Below, piece after piece: positions 42,137 to 53,875 of a DNA stretch of 64,000 nt; position 1 is the stretch's first letter; each line of letters opens with the position of its first letter. The stretch is taken from assembly GCA_003184365.1 (NCBI GenBank), contig NKYR01000088.1, positions 111,851 to 175,850 of the forward strand, in the 5' to 3' direction. The DNA is from Evernia prunastri (Eukaryota; Ascomycota; Lecanoromycetes; Lecanorales; Parmeliaceae). Position numbers and translations under genes: made by a program. The notes under the pieces are model-generated. The model was given only the letters and a program-made list of their open reading frames with translations. It had not been told where the DNA came from and searched no databases.

Positions 42137-43014
42137 ATGTCATCCGTCCCCAAACCAACCTTTGTCTGTCTTCACGGTGCTTGGCACAGCCCTTCATGTT
42201 GGGACAAGATCAAGACTCTCCTTTCCACCCATGGCTACGACTGTGTTTGTCCCGCTTTCCCATCCACGGGAGCCAATCCCCCGGTTAAAGACTTCACCGA
42301 AGATGTTGAGACAGTTCGATCCACCGTCACGAAACTGATTGAAGAGAAGAAGGAAGTCATAGTGGTGATGCATTCCTACAGCGGGATCCCCGGCGGACAG
42401 GCTCTCGAAGGCTTGGACCAAAAGACCCGTGCGGAGAGAGGCTTGGAAGGGGGCGTGGTAAGGCTGATATATATCATGTCATTCATTGTGCCCGAAGGTT
42501 TCCAGCACTCGGCGCACGGGACGAGGGACAACATGGTACCGGTGATGAAGACGGACTTCGAGGTCGGTACACTTCTTCTTATATCATATCCTTAACCTCT
42601 CCCCCCCCTTCCAACCTTTAGCGAACCTTTACTCAACCTCTCCATTATTTCCAGGCCGGTACGGTGATCGTAGAACCCGAAGACGCCAAGGGCCTGTTCT
42701 ACCAAGATCTCCCGGACGACGTCGTCCGCGGACTGGCCCGGGATCTCCGACCGCAGAGCCTCGGCGTCTTCTGGAGCACGACGTCGTACGCCGCCTGGAA
42801 GCACGTGCCGACGACGTACGTCATCTGCGAGGACGACACGCCGTCCACGGTCGCCGCGGCGGGCTACCTGCTCTCCACTGCGCAAGCGGCCGAGGGGAGC
42901 CAGGTCGACAGCGTGGTGCGGCGGAAGGTGGGCCACTCGCCCTTCCTGAGCCAGCCGGAGTGGACGGTGGGTATGCTCAGGGAGGCGGCCGGGAAGAAGG
43001 TGGGGGGGACGTGA
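42137..43014 (+). CDS. Alpha/beta hydrolase
   Basis: Model: join(42137..42562, 42655..43014), 261 aa, in phase. It starts MSSVPKPTFVCLHGAWHSPSCW with the oxyanion HG. The nucleophile elbow is VVMHSYSGIPGG (SxSxG form with the central Ser). The likely catalytic His is in RRKVGHSPFLSQPEW near the C-terminus, and an Asp/Glu in VICEDDTPS. It belongs to the small soluble alpha/beta hydrolases related to plant salicylate/hydroxynitrile-type esterases that are common in fungi; substrate unknown. Exon 2 is strongly GC-rich while exon 1 is not. It lies ~1.7 kb downstream of the UbiA gene on the same strand, so cluster membership is possible. Confidence 0.88.
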
Positions 43015-43661
43015 GGGAGGGCGTGCTGCTTGGCGATCATGCTCGTAATTTGGGCCTGGCAAGAACTGGGCCGTGAAGCTTTATTTTCGCGCAAAGCCTA
43101 GGTGTTCCATGTGCTGTTCTAAGTAGTGCGACTCAGACAACGTAGCGGAATTCCACGCATAGAGCGATTTCAAGAACCTTTAAAGTCTCAGCGGGAGAAT
43201 AGCTCTTTTCCACTTCCATTTGCGCTCGGTCTTCAGCGTATTTATTGACCGGAACACATCGGTTTTCAGGCTGCCCGTACTACTCCCACCTCTACTGTAT
43301 CGACGGGTCTTTCCCCTCCCCTCCCCAGATTCTACACACGCAGGAAAGCTTAATACCGTCGAGTTCAACCTTCGCACAGCGAGACAACAATGGAGAAGAC
43401 GTGCAATTGCTGCAGACAACGTATTCAATTTCGACCTAGGTAGGGCCTTCCTGTTACCAGGTCAAGCTAGGTAAATTCCATCCGTCCCCTGCTCAGCTCA
43501 GCTCAGCTCAGATCCGATCAAATGAGACCCGATCGAATCACCAGCCCGTATCGCCCCCAGGCGCCCCTTTCCCCCCAAAAAAGGAAAAAAGAAAAAAAGA
43601 AAAAGAAATAAAGATTTCCCAGATCCCCACCCCGCACCGCACCGCACCGCACCGCACCCTC
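43015..43661. other. Intergenic (convergent genes) with short repeats
   Basis: Contains (GCTCA)4 at 43491-43510, an A-rich run at 43580-43610 and (CGCAC)n at 43632-43658, directly downstream of the PTH11-like stop. No coding frame supported. Confidence 0.5.
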
Positions 43662-45127
43662 TCACACTATCGACGCCTTGGACGAGACCTCCCACGCCCT
43701 CGTCACCGCGATCGCACTATGCGGCTGCGTCGCCTCCCGCTGCAAATCGTCCATCTCGACCACGACGGCGTCGGCGGACCCGGCCCTCTCGGCCGTGTTC
43801 TGCGTCCCCGTCCCCGTCGTCGTCGTCGTGTTCGTCCCGTCGTAGGAGAGCTGGTGGGTCGAGGCGAGCGGGTAGAGGTGGTCGTGCAGGCGGTTGAACT
43901 TGGCTTCTGCGGACCCGCCGAAGCCGGGGTTGCGCTTGCCTTTGGCGGCGGCCGCCGCGGCGGAGGAGGAGGGGGGCGACCAGAGGCGGGAGGTGGTGTT
44001 GTGGGTGCCGAAGGAGCGGGAGAAGGTGGATTTGATGATGCGGGTCAGGTTCTTGAGGACGGGCTGCATGACGGGCAGACTGGCGCAGATGATGCTCAGG
44101 TTGTTCTCGAACGTGGCGAGGATGAGGGCGATGCCGGCGTAGTAGGGGAAGTCGCTCTGCTGGAGGCCGACGTCGTTGTTGAGCACGGCGCGGAAGATGG
44201 AGATGACGCAGATCCTGTTTTCGTTGTTGTCGGTCGTCAGTGGAGGGTTCTTTTTACTTTTCTTCTTTTGGTTGGAAAGACCTGCAGGGTCTAGCGTTTT
44301 TTGGGGGCGATTGGCTCACAGTAAACCCACTCCGAAGATGCAGGTCAGGGCCACTTTCTTTTGGATCTTCATCTGAAGACCCCACAGCATCGGCATCGGC
44401 AGCGCGACGACGACGACGTCAAAGACCACGCCCAAGATGGCCTGGGATACGTAGAACCTCGAGGTGTCGATGCAGGTTCCGCTCGCGATCTCCTTGTCCC
44501 AGTTGAAGGCGAAAGGCTTGCAGGATGCGAGAGATACGATCGCGAATGCGATGCCGTAGCTTGCCAGCATCCCCATGACCAGATAGGAAACCCTGTGGAA
44601 TGTTTTGTTCGGGAAGATATGATTGAATAAGTCGAGCGCGGAGATCTTAACGGCGGAGACGGCCAGCGAACCTAGCACTCCGAATGCGACGAACATCTAT
44701 TGGGATCAGTCATATCACTGAAGCCATGTAGCTCGTCCATTCGTACCTTCAGTGAAAATACTATCTCAGAGAGGCCCACATCTTGTTGATGTTGACCTGC
44801 GCCCCCTCGAGTGACAGCTGGGAGTTTGATCAATCGGTTGAAGTGCTAACGTATGGACACCTTTCACATACCAAAGTTGCAGCAGATTGCGAGGCCAAAG
44901 TTTACTAGCTGTCCTCTTTGTCAAAACGGGTGAGTCTGTAGAAAGTGGTGATGATCCGCGAGTACCCAAGAGAAAACAATCATGTAGTCGTTACTCTGTA
45001 GCGACACCTTCCTCAATATCCGGGCCCACAACCTCAAGCAGACAGAAACCGCGGCCAGCGTGATCATTAGACTGCTAGTGAATAGAATAGCGACAGGAAA
45101 CCGCATTCCAATCTGGACGGGCGCCAT
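43662..45127 (-). CDS. PTH11-like / rhodopsin-domain 7-TM protein
   Basis: Model: complement(join(43662..44214, 44320..44696, 44747..44817, 44872..44908, 44966..45127)), 1200 nt, 399 aa, phases consistent. It carries the fungal integral membrane 'rhodopsin domain' architecture: MRFPVAILFTSSLM (TM1), LWARILRK with NDYMIV (the DDY-like motif), FGLAICCNFG, then SYLVMGMLASYGIAFAIVSL, the conserved CKPFAFNWD with CIDTSRFYVSQAILGVVFDV, and the last helices up to ICASLPVMQPVL. A ~110 residue cytosolic tail is Ala- and Thr-rich (SSSAAAAAAKG, TTTTTGTGTQ). PTH11 itself is a plasma-membrane sensor in pathogenic fungi; this family is very large and the ligand unknown. The first donor (gtactc) is weak. 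Confidence 0.82.
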
Positions 45128-47718
45128 CGCACAGCGAGTGAAAGAACCAGCTCGGGTTTACTTGCGCATATGTTCGTTTTCTTATGGTAGTGCTCTACGT
45201 TTGATCGAGACGAAGACTTGGCGTTGGGCGATGAAGAAGCAAAAAAATGATGGTAAATGACAAGAAGGATCCTTCCTCTGTCAGGCCAAACGTATTTTCT
45301 TTCACACCTGAAAGCTTCGCCTCTCCAGATTGTCGTACCGTCTCGAGGTCACGTACTCACGGCAGATGATCCACAGGCTTGATCTTACACCCGGACCGTT
45401 CCCCTCCCTTGTCAAACCAGCCCCCGGTCTCATACTTTCGCAAGAAATCCCTGAATCAAATGCTTGAAGAACCGAAAAGACCTAAATTATCCCTGATGAC
45501 GATCTAGGCAACGTCAAAAGTCGCCGAGTCCTATGCAAACGGAGCACCTACTCCATTCAGAAAAGATTAGTGGAGCAAACTTTGTCCGAATCCTGCGTGG
45601 GGCGTAGTGACTAGAGGCAGCAGAGGAAAAGAGAGAAGAAAAAAAGGAAAAAGGAAAAAAAGTTCACTACGGTAGTGTCACAACTTACAGCCTGGAGTAG
45701 TTCAGGGCTAATGCAGTCAGCCGAAAAGTCTCCTTCCATGTCTATTTCGGGGTTCGCCAATATCCCTATCCCTATCCCATGCATAAATGGTAAAAGGTGT
45801 TGAATGCCACAGGGACTCCGACTCTTCGCCAATGCTTGCTTTTGGCTCTTGGCTCTTGGGGGCTGATCACCCGCCTACTTCCGCAGTTTGCAGTCGCTCA
45901 CCGCCTTTCTTTCCTATCTTGCAATTCTCAACTCAGACAAACATCCTAGGCATCAGCAAAGATGGTGTATGCCAGAGGCACATTTGAAACCCCCATCGGA
46001 AAAAGTTGCTTTAGTACTTAGCTCTGCGCATTGCTTTAAGTGTGATGATGACTATATGCGCTTGGCGGCTGAAAGATGGCATAGATCGGAGAATTGCCAC
46101 AATCTGAGCTGCCGGCTGACCCTGGAAAATACCATGCAGAAGATTCGCTGTTTTGAGGTGGTGTCCTGAAATGCGGTATGGTGGCTCTGAAGGAAACTGC
46201 ACGGCTGAGGGGAAGTGGTTTAAATGGATATGAGGCTCAAAAGTTGGAGAGGGCGCATCCTCGCTATCCCAGCCAATGCATGTTGGAAGGCCAAATATAG
46301 CATATGAAGGATAGTTGGCTGAGGCACGTTTTTTCCGATGGTCCATAGAAGAACAACAGGGTCGACGCGCTGGGTAGGGTAGGGCTCAACTAGACGCTGT
46401 TTTCCCGCCGAGCATGCATGGAGAATCTTTGGCGTTTCGAAGCATGCGAAGTACTTGTATTTTGCGCCCTGTTCGTGGGCAGTTAAAAAGTTTAGTTGCC
46501 TAAATCCACATATCACAGCTCTCATACAATGAACGAAACCGACTTCCTTGCAAAATTATCAGACTTAGCGTAATTGTGATGCGGCGAGCCTGGGCTACAC
46601 CAGCAGTGGGTCACCCTGCAGGGTTTCATGTTCGATCTCTTTAGCGGTCTTTGCGCTACTGGCTGTATGACCGTAGTCACATGGCACCCATATGAGCCGA
46701 CGAGCCAAGAAGACCCAAGGATTGAGACGATCGAGAGTGAAGTGGATGAAGGGTCGGCGAAAGTATTGGTACACGCGTACCTGACACCGTTATGCATTTT
46801 CTCCATCCTTTCAGGGCAAGATTCATTGTCCCATCAGAAAAGGACCAGGTTCGTTTGCATCTATAGCACAGGCCACCACTGCACCGCCTGCTTACCATTA
46901 GTCATGTCACGCGCATGGCTATTGGGGCGCCATTGGAGACCAGCTTACACTACGGTAAGCAATTGAGGAAGGTAAGGTTACCATATCTTAGGTATTTTTT
47001 CAACGGTCAACCTTCGTTTAGTCTCCTAGCGTCGGCTCGGAGTGTAAGCAACCAGGATCGCTCCGAATTAGCTTGTGGTTGAACCGTCGATGGAATTGTT
47101 GTTATGTACTTCATATGTACCTCGACGGGAACATCTCGATGGCACGTTGAATGATCCTGGATGAACGCTATGTGGCCCCACTGAATATGCACCACCGAAG
47201 GCCGAAGGAACCGAATCAATGATCATAATCCTACTCAATCACGGCGACTAAGTACGCTTCGCTCGGCACTAACCGTAGAGCATGACGCACTTTCAAGCAC
47301 TCACGTGTGACTGCGTCAATGGCGCTGGCGTAACGCTCTCGAGATGTCCGATGCAGCAGAGATCGACAGTTAAGTGGCGGGCTTCCACCTCTGTGGTTGC
47401 AATTTATTTGCAATTCGGAGCAATGTGCAAAGCCGTGAGCTTGCAGGCTTAGTGGCGATGGTCGGGCGAATGCATTTATCACACAAGGTTCTGGAATGAT
47501 TTCCAAGGCTCCATGGCAGATGCGAAGTCTTTACGATCCCTTCTCATGCATGCAACTTGACGATTCTGCAACGCATAAACGAGCTACTTCGACATCGACA
47601 ACGGCAGCCCAACTTGTCTTCTCTCATTTTGCATGAGGCAGAAGTTGATGTCTTCCTTAAAACTTCCATCCTATTCTTGAAATCGAGAAATCTCAATACC
47701 GATTAAGACACTCCGAAT
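45128..47718. other. Long intergenic stretch, no supported gene
   Basis: About 2.6 kb with scattered 60-110 codon ORFs on both strands (for example 46011-46346 and 46522-46806), none with motif, splice partner or coding composition. GGAAGGTAAGGTTACC and TCTTAGGTATTT lie at 46969-46998. It could be a decayed gene or repeat, but I recognise none. Confidence 0.4.
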
Positions 47719-48799
47719 ATGGTACCTCCATCCAACGACGTACCGCTTGGAAATCGGAACTACATCTTATCGCGAGGTTTCACAGCCAACGTGAGGTAGT
47801 TAAGAGCATTTGCCGGGATGACCAGGAGATAACTTGGTCTCAGACAAAACCTGCAGTACTACCTCTGGAGGGATAATGGCTTCTCATTGCATCCTAGCAT
47901 CCCGGCGACGAAAGAGAACTTGCGGGTTGCTGAGATCGGGGCTGCCACCGGGTAAGCCGTGGCTTTTTTCTTCAGACTTGATCCATTACTCATCATCTGG
48001 TAGGATTTGGCTTATTGACCTTGCTCGGTATCTTCCACCCACCGCTCAGATCCATGGCTTTGATATCAACATCTCGCAATGCTCTCCTCACGAATGGCTC
48101 CCCGAGAATGTCTCCATACACCAATTAGACTGCTTAGCACCGCTCCCAGAGAATATAGTGGAACAGTACGATATTGTGCATATTCAACTTTTTCAGCTTG
48201 GCATTCAGGATCGGGAGCCAGAACCGATCATACAAAATCTGATCCGCATGCTAAGTTCGATATTTGTCAACTTCCATCTTGAAAATCAACTAATGCTTTC
48301 AAGAGCCGGGAGGTTGGATTTCCTGGGGTGAATACGACTACAGCCAATGGAGAATTGTTCAGACGGCGGAGAATACAGAAAGCGAGGTCGATGATCTGAC
48401 TACTCTGCTCGACTACGTTGGAACGATTGGTGGAACAAGGCCTAATTGGGCGCGGAACCTGTAAGTTGGCTGCCCAGAATTTGGTTGTCAAATGGCGATG
48501 ACCTGGATGCTGAAGATTTCTCGATGAGGTGGCCTGCTCGCCTACCCCAGATATTTGAGGCCTTTGGTCTTGTTGACATTGCGGAGGACCACCGCCCATT
48601 CCCAAAAGAGCTCCTTCAATTTCAGCTCGATACCGCATTGATGGCATCTGAAGAAGTTAGCTATGGCGCGATGGATCCATTGGGTGGAGGAGTAGGCGAC
48701 AAAGCCCGAGAGCTCATCGCAAAATGTTTTCGCAACAGGTCTAACACGACTTACAATGTTGATCGACTTACGGTCATTGGGCGTAAGCCTTTGCGTTAG
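47719..48799 (+). CDS. UMTA/TdiE-type SAM-dependent methyltransferase
   Basis: Class I methyltransferase of the large fungal group that includes LaeA-like and secondary-metabolite enzymes. Model: join(47719..47795, 47844..47951, 48004..48254, 48304..48460, 48529..48799), 287 aa. Spliced features: MVPPSNDVPLGNRNYILSR, QNLQYYLWRDNGF, the SAM motif I RVAEIGAATGIWLIDLA, GFDINISQ (motif II), EQYDIVHIQLFQ, and KPGGWISWGEYDYS (post-motif III). The C-terminus reads IFEAFGLVDIAEDHRPFP, LMASEEVSYG and LTVIGRKPLR. The last intron is ambiguous: donor gtaagt at 48461 can use an acceptor after 48528 (68 bp) or an AG at 48477 that would make an impossible 17-nt intron; both keep frame. It sits at the edge of the P450/UbiA/hydrolase region. 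Confidence 0.8.
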
Positions 48800-49708
48800 G
48801 AATGAGAGCTTGGACTGGAAGCAAGATCAAACAAGGTGGGCAGTCTCGGTTTCAGCAGGCAAAATTCCTCGAGTCGTCTTGGCCTACGAAGACCGGGAGG
48901 CAATTTCATATGATATGTACGATGACTTGATCTGGATTGGCATATGAAAGACTGCTCCACTGCTTTTGTTTCAAAGCGGGTCACGTAAAAGAAGAGCAAT
49001 GAAGAGCAATGAAGAGCAATGATGCTCTTCTGCGCACCAATCGACAATTGAAAGAATAATGCTTGACTTTCCGACGAACGTTGTAACGATCACGAGCTTT
49101 CCAGCGTTAGATACTAGAGTAAGAGCATGTGATTTCGCGTAGGCTGCTGCCATTTAATGCCGAGAAAGGAAGCTCCCAGAAACTTGGTACAGAAGTGCGG
49201 TGAGTGATAGAGCTCAGCAAGGCCCAGGAGCTCATGACTTTCCGAGCGGCTACCGAACGTCCTCGCGATGGTAGATCTGATCAAACAGTCACAAGAAGAT
49301 GCTGGAGGAAGAGGGCTGTGGGCTGGCTGGGCAACGAAGAAACAATGCGAGAAAGAGTGTAGAGAGACCAATGGATCAACGATGCCGAGAAAGAATCGAG
49401 AATCAGCTTGGAAGAACGATGAAGAGGCACTGTTGATCGTGAGGTTGTTAATCGCGTGGAGGCTCGGTCGCCCGAAGTAAAAAGCGCTATGCTGTATTGG
49501 ATTGAATTTAGGGCCTGCCCTCTTCGGCCCAAAATAACTCGGTCTTTGGACCCTGTTTTATCGTCTTCTTTGACTTCGACTCCCAGCAACATCAAAGCCC
49601 ACAGCGATCCTCACGATCCCAACGCCTGCTCGTTTCTGGAAATCATATGACACTTACGTTCACCTGTAGTTGAGACACACATTCGTTTCCGCGGATCTCT
49701 TGGCTACG
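48800..49708. other. Intergenic with a tandem 10-mer
   Basis: About 900 bp. Three perfect GAAGAGCAAT copies lie at 48991-49020. ORFs at 49268-49480 (+) and 49281-49595 (-) overlap and show no motif. The last ~200 bp should be the promoter of the Kre9/Knh1-like gene. Confidence 0.4.
48991..49020. repeat. Three tandem copies of GAAGAGCAAT
   Basis: Perfect 10-bp unit repeated three times, followed by a diverging fourth start (GATGCTCTTC). Confidence 0.95.
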
Positions 49709-50687
49709 ATGCTCTTCCGACTCCTCGTTCTTCTCGCCGCGGTGGCCCCTTATGCCTTCGCCGACGTTGAGATTACGTCTCCTTCCGCGGGTGCTACAGC
49801 GGCGGGAGGTCAGTTGCTGCAGATCTCATGGAAAGATTCCGGGACTTCACCGCCAATAAGCGAACTTCAATCGTTCCAGTTGTTCCTCTGCGCAGGAGGC
49901 AATGACGCGGGCAGCTTTGTGCGTATTGCATTATCCTGGCCAAAGATACGAACATTCTGGTAGTGCTATTGCTGATACCATTCTCGCCCATAGATTCAAT
50001 TGACTCCACTCGTGACTAATGGAGTGTTCAGTTCTGGAAGCTCATCGTCAGGAACAGTACCCGTCAACGTCGGAGCAAGTGTGAAGAATGCATAGTATTT
50101 ATAACATCTCTGCCGCCCATGATTTTATGCTAACATCACCTATAAGCTTTCTCAAAATGATCTCTGCCGGGACTGGCGGAACAGTCACTAATTACTCGAA
50201 TCGGTTTTCTTTGAGCGGAATGACAGGAACCTTTCCTGCCACAGTCACAACTGGTCTTTCAGGGCTTTCAGGAACCAATGGACCGCCAACGGAGAACCAA
50301 TTTACTGCTGCTGGTGCCAACGGTGCAGCTGATGGAGATTCGGTAGCTGCTGGCGCTACTGTAACATATACTGCACAGACTGGCCCCGTCAGATACGCTC
50401 CTATGCAACGCAAGCCTGGCACTAAGATCACTGCAAAGACTGCTAGTGCCCAATACCCAACGAGTTCTGTGAGTATCGCCAAGACCTGGCTACCAACACC
50501 AGCGGCGGTTACCACCCACACCATCAGTGCAACATATAGTACTTCAAGCCACGCGAACACAGTAAGCAAATCCTCGGAATATGCGTCTTGTTCTGGAGAG
50601 CGGTTCAGCTAATGAACGACTTAGGCTGCTGCTGCCCCCGGACCGATGAATGACATGCAGAAATACTTGGCTCGTTGGAGGGATTGA
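49709..50687 (+). CDS. Kre9/Knh1-family cell-wall protein
   Basis: Secreted protein of the family needed for beta-1,6-glucan assembly. Model: join(49709..49918, 49994..50094, 50147..50561, 50625..50687), 262 aa. A signal peptide (MLFRLLVLLAAVAPYAFA) precedes the N-terminal domain starting VEITSPSAGATAAGGQ and ISWKDSGTSP, with FQLFLCAGGNDAGSF. After splicing come NAYFLKMIS, TNYSNRFSLSGMTG, and the C-terminal KRE9 domain TGPVRYAPMQRKPGTKIT, YPTSSVSIAKTWLP and PGPMNDMQKYLARWRD. All three introns have good borders and phases. Both family domains are complete. No GPI-anchor signal is evident, which agrees with the family. Confidence 0.92.
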
Positions 50688-51043
50688 AAGAAATGGATTT
50701 TTGCTGTCACCTGTTTTATGTGCTGCGTTTCAGCAAGCGTACGATGCAATTCTATAGACGCATGTTATACGGGACAATGTAATCGTTGCATGGCATGGCG
50801 TTGATGGGGGCATTTGCAGGCGCTCTTAGACGTAACTAATCTGGACCTCGTCCATTGACTTGCAGTAGTTGACCATCTAACTTGTGAGCTTACCTTCGAA
50901 GAATGATACGCTGTATGACCAAATTCGTACCCTATCATAGTAGAAAATACCGTCATCTGATCAACACCTGGACTTCGCATTGGGTACCGCCAAAGACATT
51001 TGAACCAACTCTGCTCAGACCCTATTCCACCCACTTCATCACT
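50688..51043. other. Short intergenic space, nothing recognised
   Basis: 356 bp between two genes on the same strand; it must hold the 3' end of the wall-protein gene and the aminopeptidase promoter. No motif recognised. Confidence 0.4.
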
Positions 51044-52541
51044 ATGAAACACCACGAACCAATCTTAAAAGGCAAATACCCTGCCAAATCCCACTGCGCA
51101 AAGGTTGCGGCATACCTCAAAGAAAGGGTCAAAGATGACAGCCCGGCGAGGATATATCTCCAAGGCCAAAAGACCCGCATGATAGAAGACAACGACGAGC
51201 CCCAGCCTTTCAGGTCTGAACACCTCGTGGCAAGAGCTCAAGTACCTACTGACTTGTATGACATAGACAGCGTCGTCACTTCTTTTATCTCTCTGGCTGC
51301 AATCTACCTGACTGCCATCTCGTCTACGATATCCCTACCTCCACTCTCACCCTCTTCATTCCCCCACTCGATCCATCCTCCGTCATTTGGTCTGGCCTGC
51401 CCCTTTCCCCGGATCAAGCTCTACACAAGTACGATGTTGACCACGTTCGCGCTTCGACCGAACTCTACGATCACCTTGCACCCACTCGAAAACCCGGATC
51501 ATCCGCACCCCTTACATTCGCGACAAGATCTCACCTCCCCGAGGACTCATTCGAGCAGTCATACTTCGTACCCTTCAATCTTGATGCCTTACACAATGCC
51601 ATTGACGAATGTCGAGTCACAAAAGACGAATATGAAGTTGCAATGCTACGAAAAGCCAACGAGGTCACCACTGCGGCTCACATCGCGGTGCTCAAAAACC
51701 TCGAACACAAACGCAACGAACAAGAGCTGGAAGCCGTCTTTACAGAGCGACGGATAGCGCTTGGATGCACAGAAGAAGCTTACCATGGCATATTCGGGTC
51801 AGGACATAACGCCGCTACGTTGCATTACGTCGCCAACAATCAGCATTTACAGGGAAGGTGGAATCTGCTGGTGGATGCGGCTGCGGAGTATGATTGCTAT
51901 TGTGCTGATGTTACAAGGACGATGCCGTTAAATGGGACGTTCAATCCCGAGAGTGAGGGAATTTATAAGATCGTGCAAAAGATGCAGGAGGAGTGCTTGG
52001 GGATGTTGAAGGCTGGGGTGAGGTGGGAGGATGTGCATGTCAAGGCGCATGAGGTGGCTATCGAGGGACTATTGGAGCTGGGGCTATTGAAAGGAAATAA
52101 GAAAGACGTCCTTGATTCCAGGACGAGCGTCGCTTTCTTCCCGCACGGACTTGGTCATTATCTAGGTATGGATACCCACGACACGGGAGGTCATCCCAAT
52201 TACGAGGACAAAGACAAGATGTTCGAGTATTTGAGGGTGAGGGGAACGTTGCCGGAGGGAAGCGTCATTACGGTGGAGCCAGGGGTCTACTTCTGCCGGT
52301 TCATCATCGAGCCATATCTCAAGGACGAGAAGCACGAGGGCTTCATTGATGAGAAGGTGCTGGAAAAGTACTGGGATGTTGGGGGTGTGCGAATTGAAGG
52401 TTAGTCTTGCCCGAACATTGGGACGTCCAAGTACTGATAGCCATTTGTGTAGATGATATATTGATAACGAAGGATGGATACGAAAACCTGACGACGGCAC
52501 CGAAGGACATGGACGAGATGAAGAAGATCATCAACAGCTGA
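51044..52541 (+). CDS. Xaa-Pro aminopeptidase (M24B)
   Basis: Removes an N-terminal residue next to proline; dimetal enzyme, cytosolic. Model: join(51044..51213, 51267..52399, 52453..52541), 463 aa. The N-terminal domain begins MKHHEPILKGKYPAKSHC and includes RRHFFYLSGCNLPDCHLVYD. The pita-bread catalytic domain holds the metal ligands: Asp in LLVDAAAEYDCYCADVTRT (two Asp), His in FFPHGLGHYLGMDTHDTGG, Glu in ITVEPGVYFC and a final Glu in the spliced VGGVRIEDDILIT. The full ligand set is present, so an active enzyme is expected. Length is normal for the fungal PEPP group. Convergent with the next gene, 69 bp apart. Confidence 0.93.
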
Positions 52542-52610
52542 AGCGAAGCATAAAATTTTCTTGTGCGGACACCTAAAGTTTTTTCTTTGTGGCGTTCCCT
52601 AATCCACGAT

Positions 52611-53875
52611 CTATGTTGTGAACAAAGTATTCCGGCTGACATTCAGTCCCACTACCCCCAACTCAACCCCATGCCCCCCACTCTCTAACCCTCTACACCA
52701 CTCCCTTCCCTCCATGCCTTTCGCCACACACCCCGTAGCAACCAAAAGGTCATCAACCAGCAGGTTGAAAACCAATTCCTGGTAAATCCTCAGCTGTACA
52801 CAATACCTCGCAACCTGCTGCAGCATCGCCACGATTTGATACACCCGCAGTCTTTTCGTGGGCCCCAGCTCGAAGTTGTAGATGACGTAGATCCACACAT
52901 CCGACGTGTCGGGGGCCAGGTGGGCGGTTTCGACCTCTTGCTGCGGTCCCAGGGCGGCGAGACCGAGGATGAATTCTAGGATCATGGAAAAGATGCCGAC
53001 GTCGGGCAGGGGGTTGGCGGCGGCTTGGAACTTGATCTGGTACTCGGTGTCGTCTTGGAGCTTTGCGGTTGTTGTTGTCGTTGTCGTGGTATTTATGTTT
53101 AAGGCCCGGATGGTGGGTAACAGTGCCCGTCGACGCTTCTGCTCGGATACACCCAAGCTGCCGTTGCCCCCCTGCCCGACCCCTCCGCGCAGCGCGCCCT
53201 CCGGCCTGTTCTTGTTGCTCAGCTTCCCCAGATACAGATCCTCCCCCCGGAGCTGCACTGCGAAATCCCCGCCCCAGATGCTGGGGCTGTTGAACGCGTC
53301 GATCGGCAGCTGTTTCAACGCCCAGAGGACGTTGCTGCGGACCGCCACGAAGGTCGGCGCGTGAGGGACTGCTTGCAACATGAGCCGGACGGCGGTCTCG
53401 TCGTCGGTGTATTCGAAGCGGGCGAGGGGTTCGTCGAAGTCTTCGACGGCCTGTTGGGCTATGGCGGCTATGAAGGCGAGGCCGATGTCGGTGGGGGTGA
53501 AGCCTGCGGGGGTTTCGGATTCAGCAATGTGTCTTTGAAGCGTGAAACCTGCGCTGCGAGACAGCTGATGGACTAGAATCGGAATTTTTGATCCGGGACT
53601 GTGTCTTGCGAATTCCCGGGTTCTGGGACCAGGGGTTACGTGAAGCATGGTTTGGCAATATACGTACGGTCAGGGGAGAGCTCGCCGTAGTTCAAAGTGA
53701 GGGAGGAGAAGCGGGAGGCAAGGAGGCTGGGAGAGTAAAGACTGAGGGAGGTATTGTTGCTGGGGCTCTTGAGGTTGGTCTGGGGGTATGCGTGGACGTC
53801 TTGGGCGTACATTGTTAGGAGGCATGGGATCGATAGAGCCCGTAAAAGGCAACGGTCAAGCACGGGAACCTGCAT
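52611..53875 (-). CDS. Hypothetical, possibly secreted protein
   Basis: Model: complement(join(52611..53604, 53664..53875)), 401 aa; phase 2 junction (donor gtatat, acceptor gcaag). The start MQVPVLDRCLLRALSIPCLL could be a signal peptide with an Arg in the hydrophobic core, or a signal anchor. It is followed by SPSNNTSLSLYSPSLLASRF with N-glycosylation sites. The body has FTPTDIGLAFIAAIAQQAVEDF, VWIYVIYNFELGPTKRLRVY and LVFNLLVDDLLVATGC, plus a Thr repeat (INTTTTTTTTA). No domain recognised. The second half is continuous and codon-rich, so the gene is likely real. It neighbours another secreted-protein gene. Confidence 0.6.

Noticed and set aside
46580..46645. A tRNA-like stretch with a GTTCGATCTC element
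   Set aside because: No acceptor stem or A-box at the right distance; cloverleaf not possible.
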